A stretch of 20,114 nt of DNA from Pelargonium cotyledonis (GCA_036897625.1 JAYMTA010001418.1:1-20114); one strand, 5' to 3'; positions 1 through 10,626 are shown, counted from the stretch's first letter. Numbers and translations: made by a program. The notes: a model not told the origin generated them from the letters alone.

Positions 1-17
1 TATATATATATATATAG
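1..17. repeat. TA dinucleotide microsatellite
   Basis: An uninterrupted run of alternating T and A at the window edge. Its true length is unknown because the window cuts it. Confidence 0.9.
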
Positions 18-1213
18 CTCATCCACTATTCTAATTTCAACCAGTTTCTGAATTATATGCAGATCACATTTTGTGTCCTGATTTCTATTGACAAATTTTA
101 TTCGTTATATATGTAGTATTTTATTTTTTAGTAAATAGCTAATTAACATGTAAGTTTCTTGACTTTGAATCTATAATTTCGAAACTTTTTTGAATTTCAA
201 GTGATTTGTTTTGTTGGTCGCTTAATTACTGACAAATATGTTTTTGGGTTAAATGTTTGACATGGATTTATTTCGATTTTAGAGTTGTCTATTATTTAAG
301 GTTTATGTTTGTTTTTAACCCTGGAATGATCATCTCTTTATTGTATATTGGAGTGAGTGTGAGTGAAATTTTGAGATACCCAACTCTTTTTATAAGCTCG
401 TCAACAACACGAGATTATGAGTTCTTTAAACTTTAACCAAACATATAAAAAACAATTTGGTACTCATAAAATTATTTGACGGCTCAAGAAATAATCCAAA
501 CACATATTATATGAGGTGTGGTTTGACTGTAATACTATGTTTCTAAAGATTTTAGCATTTTCAAAATTGGTTTTCCAGTAGTTTTGGAAAAGATGTTTTC
601 AATATTTTAAGACGATTAATCTCTTTATCTATATAGTACAAATAAGTTCAACAACTATTGCTTCTGTTTGGATAACTAAAATCATCTTTGTATTGTTTTC
701 AAATAGCAAAAGTTAAGTTTGATTTTATTGGAATCATACAATATATAGTATATGTACGTGTCAACCTTCACTGGGTAGCTACCAACTATTATGGAGTCAA
801 CACAATGGTATAAAAAAATGCAGGGACTTATTGGAGTTTCGGTAAACAGAGTAAACATAATTTACAATATAATGTATTTGTTTGTTTTGTACCATATTCT
901 AAAAGTGGGACAAAAATGTGTAGTAGCATAATGCTATTTATATTCAAACATTGGATTCATGTGCTCTTAACATGACATGATATATAGTTGCCAAATACAA
1001 GTTGCAACAAGTGCAGTCAGTGGGATTTACATTAGAATTGATGAATTTGATTTTGATTATTTGAAAAAGAAAGATGTGAATTCAGTATATCGTTTGTTTG
1101 TCTGTTGGAGTTGCAGGAGACTCGTTCCAGACCATTGAACTTCAAAAGAGCTATTGTAGGAGTTTTTTTTTTCATATAAGGTGGAAGGCTCTCGTATAAA
1201 ACAAAAAGGTTAG

Positions 1214-1234
1214 ATATGGGTCGACGACCCATAT
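1214..1234. repeat. 21-bp perfect palindrome
   Basis: atatgggtcg (1214-1223), one central base, then cgacccatat (1225-1234). The two 10-base arms are exact reverse complements. It lies 21 bp left of the CACTA-like element. A related phrase, gtcgacc, recurs near 1602, beyond the other side of that element, so both may belong to an older repeat that the element entered. No function is evident. Confidence 0.75.
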
Positions 1235-1255
1235 GTGATATAGGTCGGTTTTAGA

Positions 1256-1547
1256 CACTACAAAAATCCTTACTTTTGGTGATAGTAAAAAATAAGTTAT
1301 CATCATGAGTTAGGCTTGAAAACAATGATCATTGGGCTGAAATTGATAAAAACCCAATAATGGTGAAAATTCAGACTTTTATGTGTTTAGCGACAACTTT
1401 TTTGTCGCACAAAACTATACATTCCGTGACAACCAGCTTTAATCGTGCGCATGAAACTTTTTGTGACAAGACATTTGATTGACTATCCGCGACAAAACAG
1501 AAGTTTGAGCAACTGAACGGGTTGTCGCAATAAAATTTCTTGTAGTC
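1256..1547. mobile_element. Small non-autonomous CACTA-like DNA transposon (MITE)
   Basis: The left end begins CACTACAAAAAT (1256-1267). The right end reads TTTCTTGTAGTC (1536-1547), the inverse of the usual CACTACAAGAAA terminus with one terminal mismatch. Subterminal copies of gcgacaa occur in both orientations, as expected for CACTA transposase binding repeats: 1390-1396, inverted 1402-1408, 1489-1495 and inverted 1522-1528, with degenerate copies near 1424 and 1461. The flanking triplets AGA (1253-1255) and GGA (1548-1550) could be a decayed 3-bp target duplication. There is no transposase ORF in the 292 bp, so any movement would have depended on a related element elsewhere. Confidence 0.65.
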
Positions 1548-2403
1548 GGAGATATATATATAAATTTCACGATCGATCTTGGTAAACTTATTTGTGATAT
1601 GTGTCGACCTAATTAAGAGAGAGATATTTTATAGGAGGAGTATTCATACATGTATTTTATTTACACACATTTTTCATGTATTTGATACAACTAATGAGAA
1701 TGTTTATGATTTTTAGTATTTATACATATATGAGTTATACACTAACAAGTTGTACAAGCTTATTATAATACGTCAAATCTTACGGAAAAAATTTAATCGA
1801 TTTTTTTCAGAAGATCTATAACAAAATAGGTACAAAATATTAACATTTGTAATAAATTCATTAAAATATTGAAATTTATCAATTTTCTACCCTAAACATT
1901 TTCATTGGTAATATGAAATACATGTAAAAATCTATACATGGAAAAATATTTTTCCTTATTTAATTAAGTGACTTGGAATTTAGATTATTTTTACTCTATG
2001 CACTAATTGTCTTTAATTAATTTTCTTCTTTCATTGCATATTTTTATCTTTAATGTGATGTTTGATGATAAGAAACTCGAGAAGTTGACTTAGGACACGA
2101 AAACATAAGACAAAACACAAAATGAGACGGATAATTATAAAATTAACATTATCTTTGGTTCGTTTAAAATAGTAATAAGCTGTGGAAATAAATGGACAAT
2201 TCAAAGACTATTTGGGCTAGGGTTGACATGGCAATTGAGATTCATAGGAGAGAACATTTTTTTTCTCTTTCTCAAACCATAACATTTCCTTGAAATTGTC
2301 TCGTTTGAAAACTTCCTCAAGCACAAACACTAGTTTAATCAAAGGGTTTAAACAGTAACTGACTTTAAAAAATTATCAATTTCATTTGTGCCTTAACTAA
2401 AAG

Positions 2404-2429
2404 TCTCAACCAATAAATACTGGTTGAGA
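2404..2429. repeat. Short inverted repeat (hairpin) downstream of gene A
   Basis: tctcaacca (2404-2412) and tggttgaga (2421-2429) are perfect 9-base inverted arms around an 8-base AT-rich loop. It lies about 120 bp past the gene A stop codon, so it could be in the 3' UTR. It may equally be a MITE remnant. No function can be assigned. Confidence 0.5.
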
Positions 2430-2549
2430 TTTCGAACACTCTATAGCGATATGTAGGTATCCTGTGCATGCATGAATAGTTAGGGGATCTATATGGATCC
2501 AATATTCAATTCAATGGTCGAAAATAATAAAAAGACAGGAATACCCTTG

Positions 2550-5500
2550 TCAATTGGTATATCCCAATGATTTGGAGGATGGGTATAGAGGGATTGTTGG
2601 TGACTGCTCAGCTGAAGCCACAGCTAATGCAGAATATACACTATCATCTGTTCCTCCAGTTGTGCTGTCACCGGTGAAGATATTTGCGTCGTCGTCGAAA
2701 TCAAAGTCAGTGAAATACACAGGCCTTGAAGTTACGGGACTGACTTCAACGTCACCGGCTAGCATTCCCACAACTCTGGACATAGGTTGCCGGAGACTTG
2801 GTGATGTTTGAGTGCACAAAAGACCGATTTCTATTACTCTTTTCACTTCTTCCTCGTCGAACTCTGGTAATCTACTGTCCACTAGATCGATGTCTCGCCT
2901 GTTTTCGTGCAAGTGCCAAGCCTGAGAATCAAGAAACCGTGATAAGATCATGAGAAACAAGTATCAAGAAACTAGCCTCCACAAAGAAAAAAATGTTTTA
3001 CATATGTAGTGGTTAGAGTATGAGGCCTCCAATTATCGGCTTAAACTTCTATAACATGTTTGTAACACTTTTCAGAAGTAGAAGTTACATGCAACCAATA
3101 GTTTCGTTTGCTTCAAACCTACTTTTGCAATGATGACAATAGTTGGACTGTTGGAGTCATTCTCAAACAAAAACTCAAGTGAAACACAAAACTCATGATA
3201 GAACGGACGGAGTATAATTTTATTTTTCCAACGCCGAAAGACTTTTCTTCTTTTTGTTAGCAAATAATCCTACCTTCTAGAAAGTTGCTTTTGAATAGTG
3301 TTACTAAACATCTTCTCAATTGGGTTGGTGCTATGTGGTATCAGGGTCTGATTTACTAACGATTAAGAAACCAATTTATCTTAAGAATGTTATTGATACA
3401 AGGCAAGTAAGGATGCTCATACCCAATCAAGAAGATACATCTTTTCCTCTTCCAAGCTTGGATCAGAGTTAGGCCTTCCACTAACAAGCTCTAGAGCCAC
3501 AACACCAAAAGCAAACACATCAGCCTTCTCTGTTAAGCGTCCGCGCATAGCATACTCCGGCGCAAGGTACCCGCTGCATCATCACAAATGAAGATACGCA
3601 CAAGTTATGATTAACAAGAAAGAAAACTAAAAGGACACTAGGATTCGAGGTTCTCACATTGTCCCTGCAACGCGGGTGCTTATATGAGTATTTTTATCGT
3701 CATAGAGTTTGGCCAAACCAAAGTCTGAGATTTTGGGGACGAGATCAGCATCAAGCAGAATATTACTAGCCTTCACATCTCTGTGCACAATTCGCAGCCT
3801 CGACTCCTCGTGAAGATAAGCAAGACCTCTTGCTACACCGATACATATATTGTACCGTGTTGGCCAATCAAGATTCAAACTTCTTTTTCCTGCTTAATGC
3901 AAACAATCAAAATCCAAGCTCATCTGTCCACATTTTCAAGATACTCGTAAATAATGCTTACTAAATAATGCTTGATCAAGACTCTTGTTTTCAAGATACT
4001 CGTAAACAAGAAGTCTTTTATCACCCTCAATGCAACATCCGTACAGTTTCACTAGATTACGGTGTTGAACAGCAGATATAGTAGCAATCTCTGCAACAAA
4101 TTGGCTCTTTCCTTGGCGCGAAGTCACAGACAACTGCTTCACAGCAATTACTCTCTCATCATGAAGAGTTCCCTGAAAAAACAGAGAATTTCACTATCAC
4201 CATTGAAATGTTGCAGCTTTGCAACTTTTTCCAAGATTTGCCAAATGACTTACCTTAAAAACCGGTCCAAATCCTCCTTCTCCGAGCTTATTAGCTGGAT
4301 TGAAGTCTTCTGTAGCAGCCTTCAGTTCAGCGTAACTGAAAGTGTAAGGCCGAGAAACCATTCCTAGGAGCTCTACCGATCCAACATAAAAGCAAGTATT
4401 GGCTTAGTTTTTTTTGCAATAACAAGTATACAAAAATATGTAGACTCTGAGCCAATGAAAAGTAAGGTAGCTAAGGAAAACCATCCGATTTACCTTCATC
4501 ATCATTGTTGCGCAGCTTTCTTCTTCGAACAACAAAGCAAACCATGAAAACAACTAGAAAGCTTGCAACTCCAACACCAACAACAATCCCAACGATGAGC
4601 CCAGTCTGGTTTATTTTACCATCAGACAGTGTGGGATCTGCATGGAAACTCAGTAGTAAACCATATCAGATTCTAAATGGAAATAGAAATGAGATTCACA
4701 TTCTTCATGTTTGAATTATAACATTTTTATCATGAAATGGTTTGGAATGGAAATCTCATTCTCATTCCAATTCTAATTTTTTTTTATTCCAAATGCTACT
4801 TTAGGTTCTGGGGTTTCAATCCAAATAGTTGAAATATAGTACCTCGGGTAGCTTGGATAGCGGAAACCAAAGGTCCATATGTACCTTGACTCGGGATACA
4901 GCAAGTGCCTTTTCCAGCCCAAAAGAAATGAATTTCGAGGTAGTTTTCTGATACCTTAGCTGTAAATTTCTTCTCCACAGCTTGGAAAGAGATCCCACCT
5001 GCCTCCTTTTGTATGTCAAAATCTTCTAAAACCCGATTACCCTAGCATTGACATATATGAACAAGTAAAATAATCAGGAATACAATAACCCTGTTGAATA
5101 CTCTTTGATGATACACGTGAAAGTTGAATTCCAATGTACAAGCATTGGTTTTCAAGGATCGAGAAGCAATATGTAATAGTACAATTACAAACCTGGATAT
5201 AAATATCAAAGACGCGCCTCCCACGACTTTTCCATGATATAGAGTTTAGGATAGCTGTTTCTGCAAACTGGAGGGACACCATGTAGTAACCATTCTCAAG
5301 CCCCAAACCATAGTATCTTAATGATGAGGGAGAGATTCTTGCTGTCTGGAATAAATCTGAGTCTAAAGTATTTGTAAACAGAGATGTTGAATTAATTTTA
5401 TACAGAGGATTGTTGCTTCCACTGAATAACCCAACATTGCTTACTGCCCATCTGTTTGTTTTAGTCACAAAGTATGATGCTGGACCAAGAGTCTCATTAT

Positions 5501-8500
5501 CATTTTCATACACAACTCCATTACTAGACGTAATCTGTGGACCTCCACTGTTAATCGCAAAGTCACTATCTGCAAACCAATATAACAAGGTATTATTAAA
5601 TAAAAGATCAAGGTTATGTTGCGATGAATGCACAACAAGTGCACAAACGCCACGTGTCAACAGAGAGGTTGGTTGATTGGGAGTCAATTAATGGTTCGAT
5701 ATGCATTTGTTGTGTCCATATTGAAAATCAAGTATACTGTATCTACAATCGATATATTGGGCAAATCACTCTTGAACTTTCAAGAAAACAGATTTTTAAC
5801 GTTATACTTACAGATCCCAGCACCTCGATAGCAAGGGAAGTTTCGCTGCAGACAGTATAATTGTGACAGCAAACCACTGAAACAAAGAGCAGCATAAGTC
5901 ATAAGGAAGGTGGTGATTGTAGTGGAAATTGTAGAACATTAGTAACTAAGTTTACACAGCAAAGTTGATATAAAGCACTGAGAGAATCACCTGCTGTTGG
6001 AACCTCCTATTGGGAAGTTGTTGGCAACTAAATTACTGCAGATTCACAGAAATCTAGATGGTTAGTTTCATGTAGTTGAAGACCGTTTTAACTTACGAGA
6101 ATGATATACTTACAGTTGTAAAGTTTGGTTGTCAGCCCAAACTGGAAGTCCCCCATCTAAGTTATTGTATGACAAATCTCTGCACTCATAGTAATAACAA
6201 AGTTTCAAACATAAATTGTGAACTCAATGACCAAAATGTTAAACATACTCAAAGAAGGACATAAAAAGAGTGGCCTAATGCATGAGGCTCCCACCATGTT
6301 GGGATCTAATGTACAGAGCCTTCCCTCTGTTTCTGCAGAGTTAATTATTTCTTCAACTTGAACCTGTAACCTCAAGGTCACCAGGCAACAACCTTTACCG
6401 TTCCACCAAAGCTCTAGAAAGTTCAAATATATTGCTTTATAAATGCTATATTGTTAATCCTTGTGTATGAGGAAATGAAGTATCATTATTACACAAACAC
6501 AACATTAGAGCATTATGATGATGTTGCGTGGACATGGTTTGATGAACTTACATGTTTAGGAGAGATGCGCTCTTTGAGGTAGGCAGTGTACCAGTTAACT
6601 TATTATTTCCAAGGAACCTGAGAAAAAAGAGAGTCTTGGGAGATTGGCAAAATATGTTTATAAGATGCTTCAATATTATAAGGACAGCATCTTGGGAGAT
6701 CAGCAAAATAGTTGAGGAAATAGCTTACAAGTAAGCAAGTGAACTGATGCTGAAAAGAGAGTCCGGAATGGATCCATTTAAACTGTTGAAGCTCAAGTCC
6801 CTGGATATAAATATTTTTAATAATAATAAAAAAAAAAGCATTAACCACACATGTATATCATTTAAGTTGTATAACTTAATGGAAGGCACATACCAAAGGA
6901 CTAGTATATTTCAAAAATCAGTAATCAAAGGAATAACTTACAGATACATCAAACTTTGTTTTTCCCCAATATTGGATGGAATAGAACTTGAAATATTGTT
7001 ATTCCTCAGTACTCTACCAAACGCATCAAAATGCTTTTTATATTCAGTGTTTCAGATAAGCAATGCATAAACAACAAAGTCATGCATACATTAAATGCTA
7101 CATTAACGCACAAATTGGAGGCATGTTGCCTTACAAGATACTTAAAGATTCCATGTCTTTGATAAATGCCAGAGAAGATCCCCCGTTAGATACATCGCTG
7201 ATTCTCCTACAATTTTAAGAGCACTTGTGATAGTTAATTTTGCAGATTAATTATCAATGCCAAACAAAAAATTTAAAGTAACTGATGGGGTATACACTCA
7301 CAATTCCACCAAATAAGTTAAAGTGGAAATGGTTGATGGTATAGGACCTTCAAAAGAATTTCCTTCAAGTCTCCTACGATAAAAGTAGAGAAGCTGCTGT
7401 TTGTAAAATTTTCAGATTCAGAGTTCGAAGCTGATTATATGAAGCTTTCACAATTGCAGATAAGATACTGTGTACTTAAAGAGTTTAGAATGTAATAAAA
7501 TGTCCAGCATGTTGTAATCAAAGGTGAAGCAGACAAATAAAGTGAAAACATTCAAGGCATTCCATACAGGGTCTGGAGCTTTGCCCAATTCCCTATAAAG
7601 TCTGGCGTCTTGCCGGTGAGTTCATTGTCCGATGCCCACCTGACATAAATAGAAGTTCCTCAAAATTTGATAACAACAATTATATACATAAAAATTTCAC
7701 TCCTTTTTCATAGAAAGAAAAAAATATAAAAAAGATCTTACACTATCGCCAGGTTTCGTAGATTAGCAAACGAAGGAGGAATTTCTCCTGTAACTCCAGC
7801 GCTGTCAAAATAGCTGTCAAGGTAAACAAAGCCGATTAAGTTTTGATGGCCAGAAACTGTCCAAACACCACTTGAATGTGTGTGTATGGATTACCGAGTA
7901 AATGATGTATCAGAACTTACAACTGTTCTAAATTTACTAAATTCCCAAGCTCAGATGGCAGAGATCCAGAGAAGTTGTTTGATCCAAGGCCCCTACGATA
8001 TTCGCATTTAGATAAATGAATTAACTATAGAATGATGATAACAATATATCAAGTTATGAAAGTAACTAGTACAGTTGACAGAAAATCTAAGTTTTAGAAG
8101 CTGGTGAAAACAAGCTTAGTATTATTATATCAGCTTTGTCTTAAGAAAAAACGAGGATGAGAGGTACATACAACACTAATAAATCAGTGAGATTTCCAAG
8201 GTCCTTTGGAAGCATGCCTGATAGTCCATTGATGCCAAGGGTCCTATTGGAATTTAGTTCAGCATCAGAAGAAGCACCTAAAAAAATGAACTCGAGCATG
8301 TTTGTCTTTTGAGTTTCAAAATAAGAGGGGCTTACAAATATTGCATGCGAGTTAGTTTTCCGATGGATGGAGACAAGGGACCAGTCAAGTAATTCTGGGC
8401 CAAATTCCTATCAGAGTCGAAGAAATTTTGGATAGTTAAACAACACTCAGTGAACAAACTTGCCCAATGCATAAAACACATTGGTTGATATTATGCACGA

Positions 8501-9638
8501 ATCATAAGAAGTTGCGTCGTGAAATTAGCTTATGAACTAACAAAAAAATGGTCATACAAATGGGAAAGGTATGTCAAGTTCCATAGCTCCTCTGGGATAG
8601 TTAGACCAGCATCCAATGCATAAACCTTCCTGTAAAGAAAATCTCAACAACTCAGAAATACTACATGGAACACTTGTAAATAGAAAACCGAATTTTGTTA
8701 TATACGAGATTTCTTTCAAGAACTAAGAGCTTTAAGACGGAAACAGAATTGTTGCATTAGTGCAATACAAGAAATAAATACCCTTTTAAAAAAATTCAAG
8801 AAAGCAAAAGTCACTCACAAAATTTACAAAACAAGCTCATTCAGGCATAACATCATACAGATTCAGTGCAATACAGAGCAACCCGTATTTTGTTATTGTC
8901 AAGTTTGAGAGAAAATGATTCGATCAAGATAAAATAAGAACATCCTATATCTTTTCATTTACAGCCACTCTAACAGTTATTATGAACATAATTATTGAAA
9001 GAACCAAAGAGTTCACATAACATGTTTGTAGGAAATGGGCTTATTGGTAGTAAAAATCGGGAACTTACAAATGGGTAATGTGGCAACTGGTTTTATCTTT
9101 GAAAGAACAGTTGCATTTGATAAATGGATTGTAAGCGCTGTCGTCGAAGAAGGCACTGTCGTTTGTAGCAGCTCCCATACATGGATCTCCCTTTATTACA
9201 TTCCATTGTGTTGATGCTCCAATGTCCCATTTTTGAAAGATTGAATCCAAAATTGACGCTGCAAATGCACCCAAAGTTCACACAGCAGAAGCAATTGTTA
9301 TTAGCTGAGATATTTGAGAAGCAAAGCAACAAGTCACCTTCTTTCTATAGTTAAAAATAAACTATCTCTCCGTAGCAAAATGAGTCCACTTTCCTATTTG
9401 TTATGTCATAATTTTTGTTTAAGATATCAAAAAGAGTATCCAATTTGATTGTGTATTGTTAACAAAATTCAATGGTTACTAAAAAAGAGAACAAATAGCA
9501 AAATATACCTTCATAGGGATCTAAAGTAGCTTGAGTTTGATTCTGAGCTTGAGCTTGAACTGCAAGAGACATGAAAGCACAAGCAGCAACAACACACAGA
9601 ACAAACACCAAAACTGAAGATGATGATCCCAACATCAT
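2550..9638 (-). CDS. Gene A: LRR-malectin receptor-like Ser/Thr kinase (LRR-VIII-2), 24 exons, 1028 aa
   Basis: Exons on the minus strand, first to last: 9638-9509, 9258-9069, 8629-8558, 8407-8336, 8243-8172, 7992-7921, 7813-7742, 7639-7568, 7373-7302, 7206-7135, 7013-6942, 6800-6729, 6617-6552, 6179-6114, 6035-5991, 5876-5812, 5569-5193, 5041-4843, 4637-4494, 4372-4254, 4172-3962, 3889-3658, 3573-3423, 2921-2550. All introns are GT-AG, and the 3087-nt CDS stays open to a TGA. Seen in the protein: signal peptide 1 to about 30; Cys-bearing N-terminal cap 44-107 (C70, C92, C94, C102); 12 LRR-type units 107-391; malectin-like domain about 428-619 with GTCCIP at 598-603; membrane helix 632-656 followed by RRRK; kinase about 690-960 with G-loop GEGGFGPV 698-705, K719, E735, HRD 813-815, DFG 833-835 and APE 859-861. 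Every catalytic residue is present, so an active RD kinase is expected. Known for the family: plasma-membrane receptors, some sensing cello-oligosaccharides. The ligand here is inferred only. Oddities: a SINE in intron 13, a MITE in intron 18, a duplicated exon piece in intron 21, and a C-terminal tail that ends unlike gene B. Confidence 0.93.
3890..4010 (-). repeat. Microduplication of exon 21 sequence inside intron 21 of gene A
   Basis: The 19 bases at 3988-4006, coding sequence in exon 21, recur exactly at 3933-3951 inside intron 21. A second short repeat, ataatgctt, occurs at 3951-3959 and 3965-3973. The exon 21 donor now used (GTAAGC, complement of 3956-3961) lies in this copied DNA, whereas gene B uses GTGAGA at the same boundary. 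Intron 21 of gene A is only 72 nt long. Confidence 0.85.
4669..4780. mobile_element. Fold-back MITE-like insertion in intron 18 of gene A
   Basis: The left arm at 4679-4703 and the right arm at 4745-4768 are imperfect inverted repeats, both built on a gaatgagatt core and extending outwards through attcta/tagaat. Intron 18 is 205 nt in gene A but 86 nt in gene B, and the roughly 119-nt difference is about the size of this structure. There is no coding capacity. The superfamily is uncertain because no clear target duplication is visible. The stated ends are approximate. Confidence 0.55.
6264..6416 (-). mobile_element. Au-like tRNA-derived SINE in intron 13 of gene A, internally shortened
   Basis: Read on the minus strand, this starts with GAGCTTTGGTGGAACGGTAA. 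That matches the opening of the plant Au SINE family and includes a pol III A box (complement of 6397-6408). A B-box-like GGTTCAAGTTG follows (complement of 6354-6364). Next come the family's GCAGAAA and AAGGCT...TACA...AGA stretches, and then a GGGAGC...GCA...TAGGCC tail ending in a T run (6263-6267). The GC-rich segment normally found between the AGACCC-like part and GGGAGC seems to be missing. Intron 13 is 372 nt in gene A and 244 nt in gene B, in keeping with an insertion. I found no convincing target duplication. It has the same orientation as the host gene. Confidence 0.75.
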
Positions 9639-9770
9639 CAGCTGAATTATAGCTCAAACAAGATTCAAGAGGTATAGATGATTAGAGATTCTAATGTTGC
9701 AATAATAAAAATATATTCATATGAACTGTAGTAAGTCAAGTCAAAGCCAACTACAATAGTAATGTCTTGG
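9639..9770 (-). promoter_or_regulatory. Gene A core promoter with TATA-like element and double W-box
   Basis: On the minus strand an AATATATTT element (complement of 9709-9717) lies about 72 bp upstream of the ATG at 9638. About 20 bp further out is TTTGACTTGACTT (complement of 9733-9745), two W-box cores (TTGACT) in tandem. WRKY transcription factors bind such clusters in defence- and stress-induced plant genes. The same 20-base block, with one base fewer between W-box and GGC, occurs upstream of gene B at 18976-18995, which supports it as a retained functional element. No transcription start can be fixed from sequence alone. Confidence 0.55.
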
Positions 9771-9885
9771 CCCCATCTAATTGCATTTGGTCCACTATTG
9801 AAAAAGATCAAATCTATCTCAGTTACATGTCAGCATCACCAACCGTAAATTTAAGAACTTGGAAATGATAAATTATCTACAATTG

Positions 9886-9909
9886 CTGACGTGGCTAAAT
9901 CTACGTCAG
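9886..9909. promoter_or_regulatory. Inverted pair of ACGT elements (ABRE/G-box-like) upstream of gene A
   Basis: ctgacgt (9886-9892) and acgtcag (9903-9909) form an inverted pair spaced by 10 bases. The first copy reads gacgtggc (9888-9895), which contains the ABRE core ACGTGGC bound by bZIP factors. It lies about 250 bp upstream of the gene A start. It could serve gene A or the gene-like fragment to its right. No function has been shown. Confidence 0.4.
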
Positions 9910-9950
9910 ATTGAGCAATGGCGTGGCAATTTTTTTTATTAAATTAGAAA

Positions 9951-10330
9951 ATGAAAATAATCTTCTTGCTTTTACCTGGACTCACTCGACCTCCATTACC
10001 ACGTCCAACAGAGTCTCCTTCTTCTCCTTCGCTGTCGTCAACTTCTTCTTCTTCAGCGAAACAAATTCTTTTTTGCAGATCTCGATGTTTCGTCCCCTCC
10101 TTTGCATTGGGTTGCTGTAAACCCTTCAAGTCGAAGCTTGAAAACTCCCCAAAATCAAAACTTGATACAAACCCAGATCATACAGAGCGATAAACCCTTG
10201 AAAACCCAATTCTACAAAGTTGAGCCTTGAGCCACAGAGCTTGAAACCCTAACGCACACACCCTCTCTCAATCCCAGAGCCAAATTTAAGCAAATTTCAT
10301 TAGTGACAGAATGAATCCTAAATAGGAGCT
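9951..10330 (-). other. Possible 5' end of another gene, detached or captured (no product)
   Basis: The minus strand from about 10330 to 10100 has the look of a plant 5' leader: GTTAGGGTTTC, GGGTTTTC and CTGGGTTTG phrases and higher GC than its surroundings. It is followed by purine-rich, Lys/Glu-rich potential coding sequence. The ATG at 10107 opens a 40-codon frame that begins MQRRGR and ends at a TGA near 9985. Another frame across 9944-10129 gives an acidic EEEEVDDSEGE stretch. The plus strand is pyrimidine-rich and also open at 9951-10193. None of these continues into a recognisable protein. It may be a gene fragment moved by a transposon, a non-coding transcript or an eroded gene. No function is assigned. 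Confidence 0.3.
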
Positions 10331-10437
10331 CCGATCACCGTAAATGCTTACTCTCCACGCTGACTTGCAGCCAAAGAAATGGCAGTGTGAACAAGATGAA
10401 TAAAACGACATCAACTAAGGCTAAAACGGAAACAATG

Positions 10438-10501
10438 TAAACGGTGACGTTTCACTTACTGTTGCTTGAGACTACACACCTAAACGACAGCGTTTCACTT
10501 A
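10438..10501. repeat. Two direct copies of a 21-bp CGTTTCACTTA motif
   Basis: 10438-10458 and 10481-10501 are 21-base copies sharing taaacg at the left and cgtttcactta at the right, with four variable bases between, 43 bp apart. Each copy has an internal AAACG...CGTTT palindrome. A related aaaacgac phrase occurs near 10402. They could be promoter elements for the 5'-UTR-like fragment to the left, or part of a repeat. Confidence 0.5.
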
Positions 10502-10626
10502 GTTTGTGTTTAATGAACAATTCACGATGATAATTATGTTTTCAATTATAATTTTCTACAGCAAATAATTCCATTACAATTCACACAATAACTAATAAGT
10601 ACCAACTAAAAATTATGAACAATTAA

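Larger units (their letters stand above)
1..2549. other. AT-rich intergenic region downstream of gene A, no gene found
   Basis: No open reading frame here has a recognisable domain or plausible exon structure. The only local ORF of any length (66 codons, minus strand, 1032-1232) has low-complexity composition and no recognisable motif. The stretch opens with a TA dinucleotide run (1-17). It contains a perfect palindrome (1214-1234), a CACTA-like element (1256-1547) and a small hairpin (2404-2429), each listed separately. The 3' UTR of gene A must run into the right end, below 2550, but I see no clear AATAAA on the minus strand close to the stop codon. Confidence 0.7.

Noticed and set aside
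1032..1232. 66-codon minus-strand ORF near the left end
   Set aside because: It has no domain, no codon pattern resembling the real exons and no splice context. It partly overlaps the palindrome.
3199..3214. Stowaway MITE end (ggacggagta) in gene A intron 23
   Set aside because: Only one end is visible. No matching inverted terminus or TA duplication could be found within the intron.
3072..3263. 63-codon minus-strand ORF in intron 23 of gene A
   Set aside because: It lies wholly within an intron whose splice sites join exons 23 and 24 in frame, and it has no recognisable domain.
6205..6426. 73-codon minus-strand ORF with a GCCLVT motif
   Set aside because: It is a read-through of the Au-like SINE, not a protein gene.
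9951..10193. Plus-strand 80-codon ORF with a hydrophobic start and a Ser/Pro-rich body
   Set aside because: It is the antisense of a purine-rich stretch and has no similarity that I recognise. The Ser/Pro run comes from the CTTCTTCTCC tract, so I did not call it a gene.
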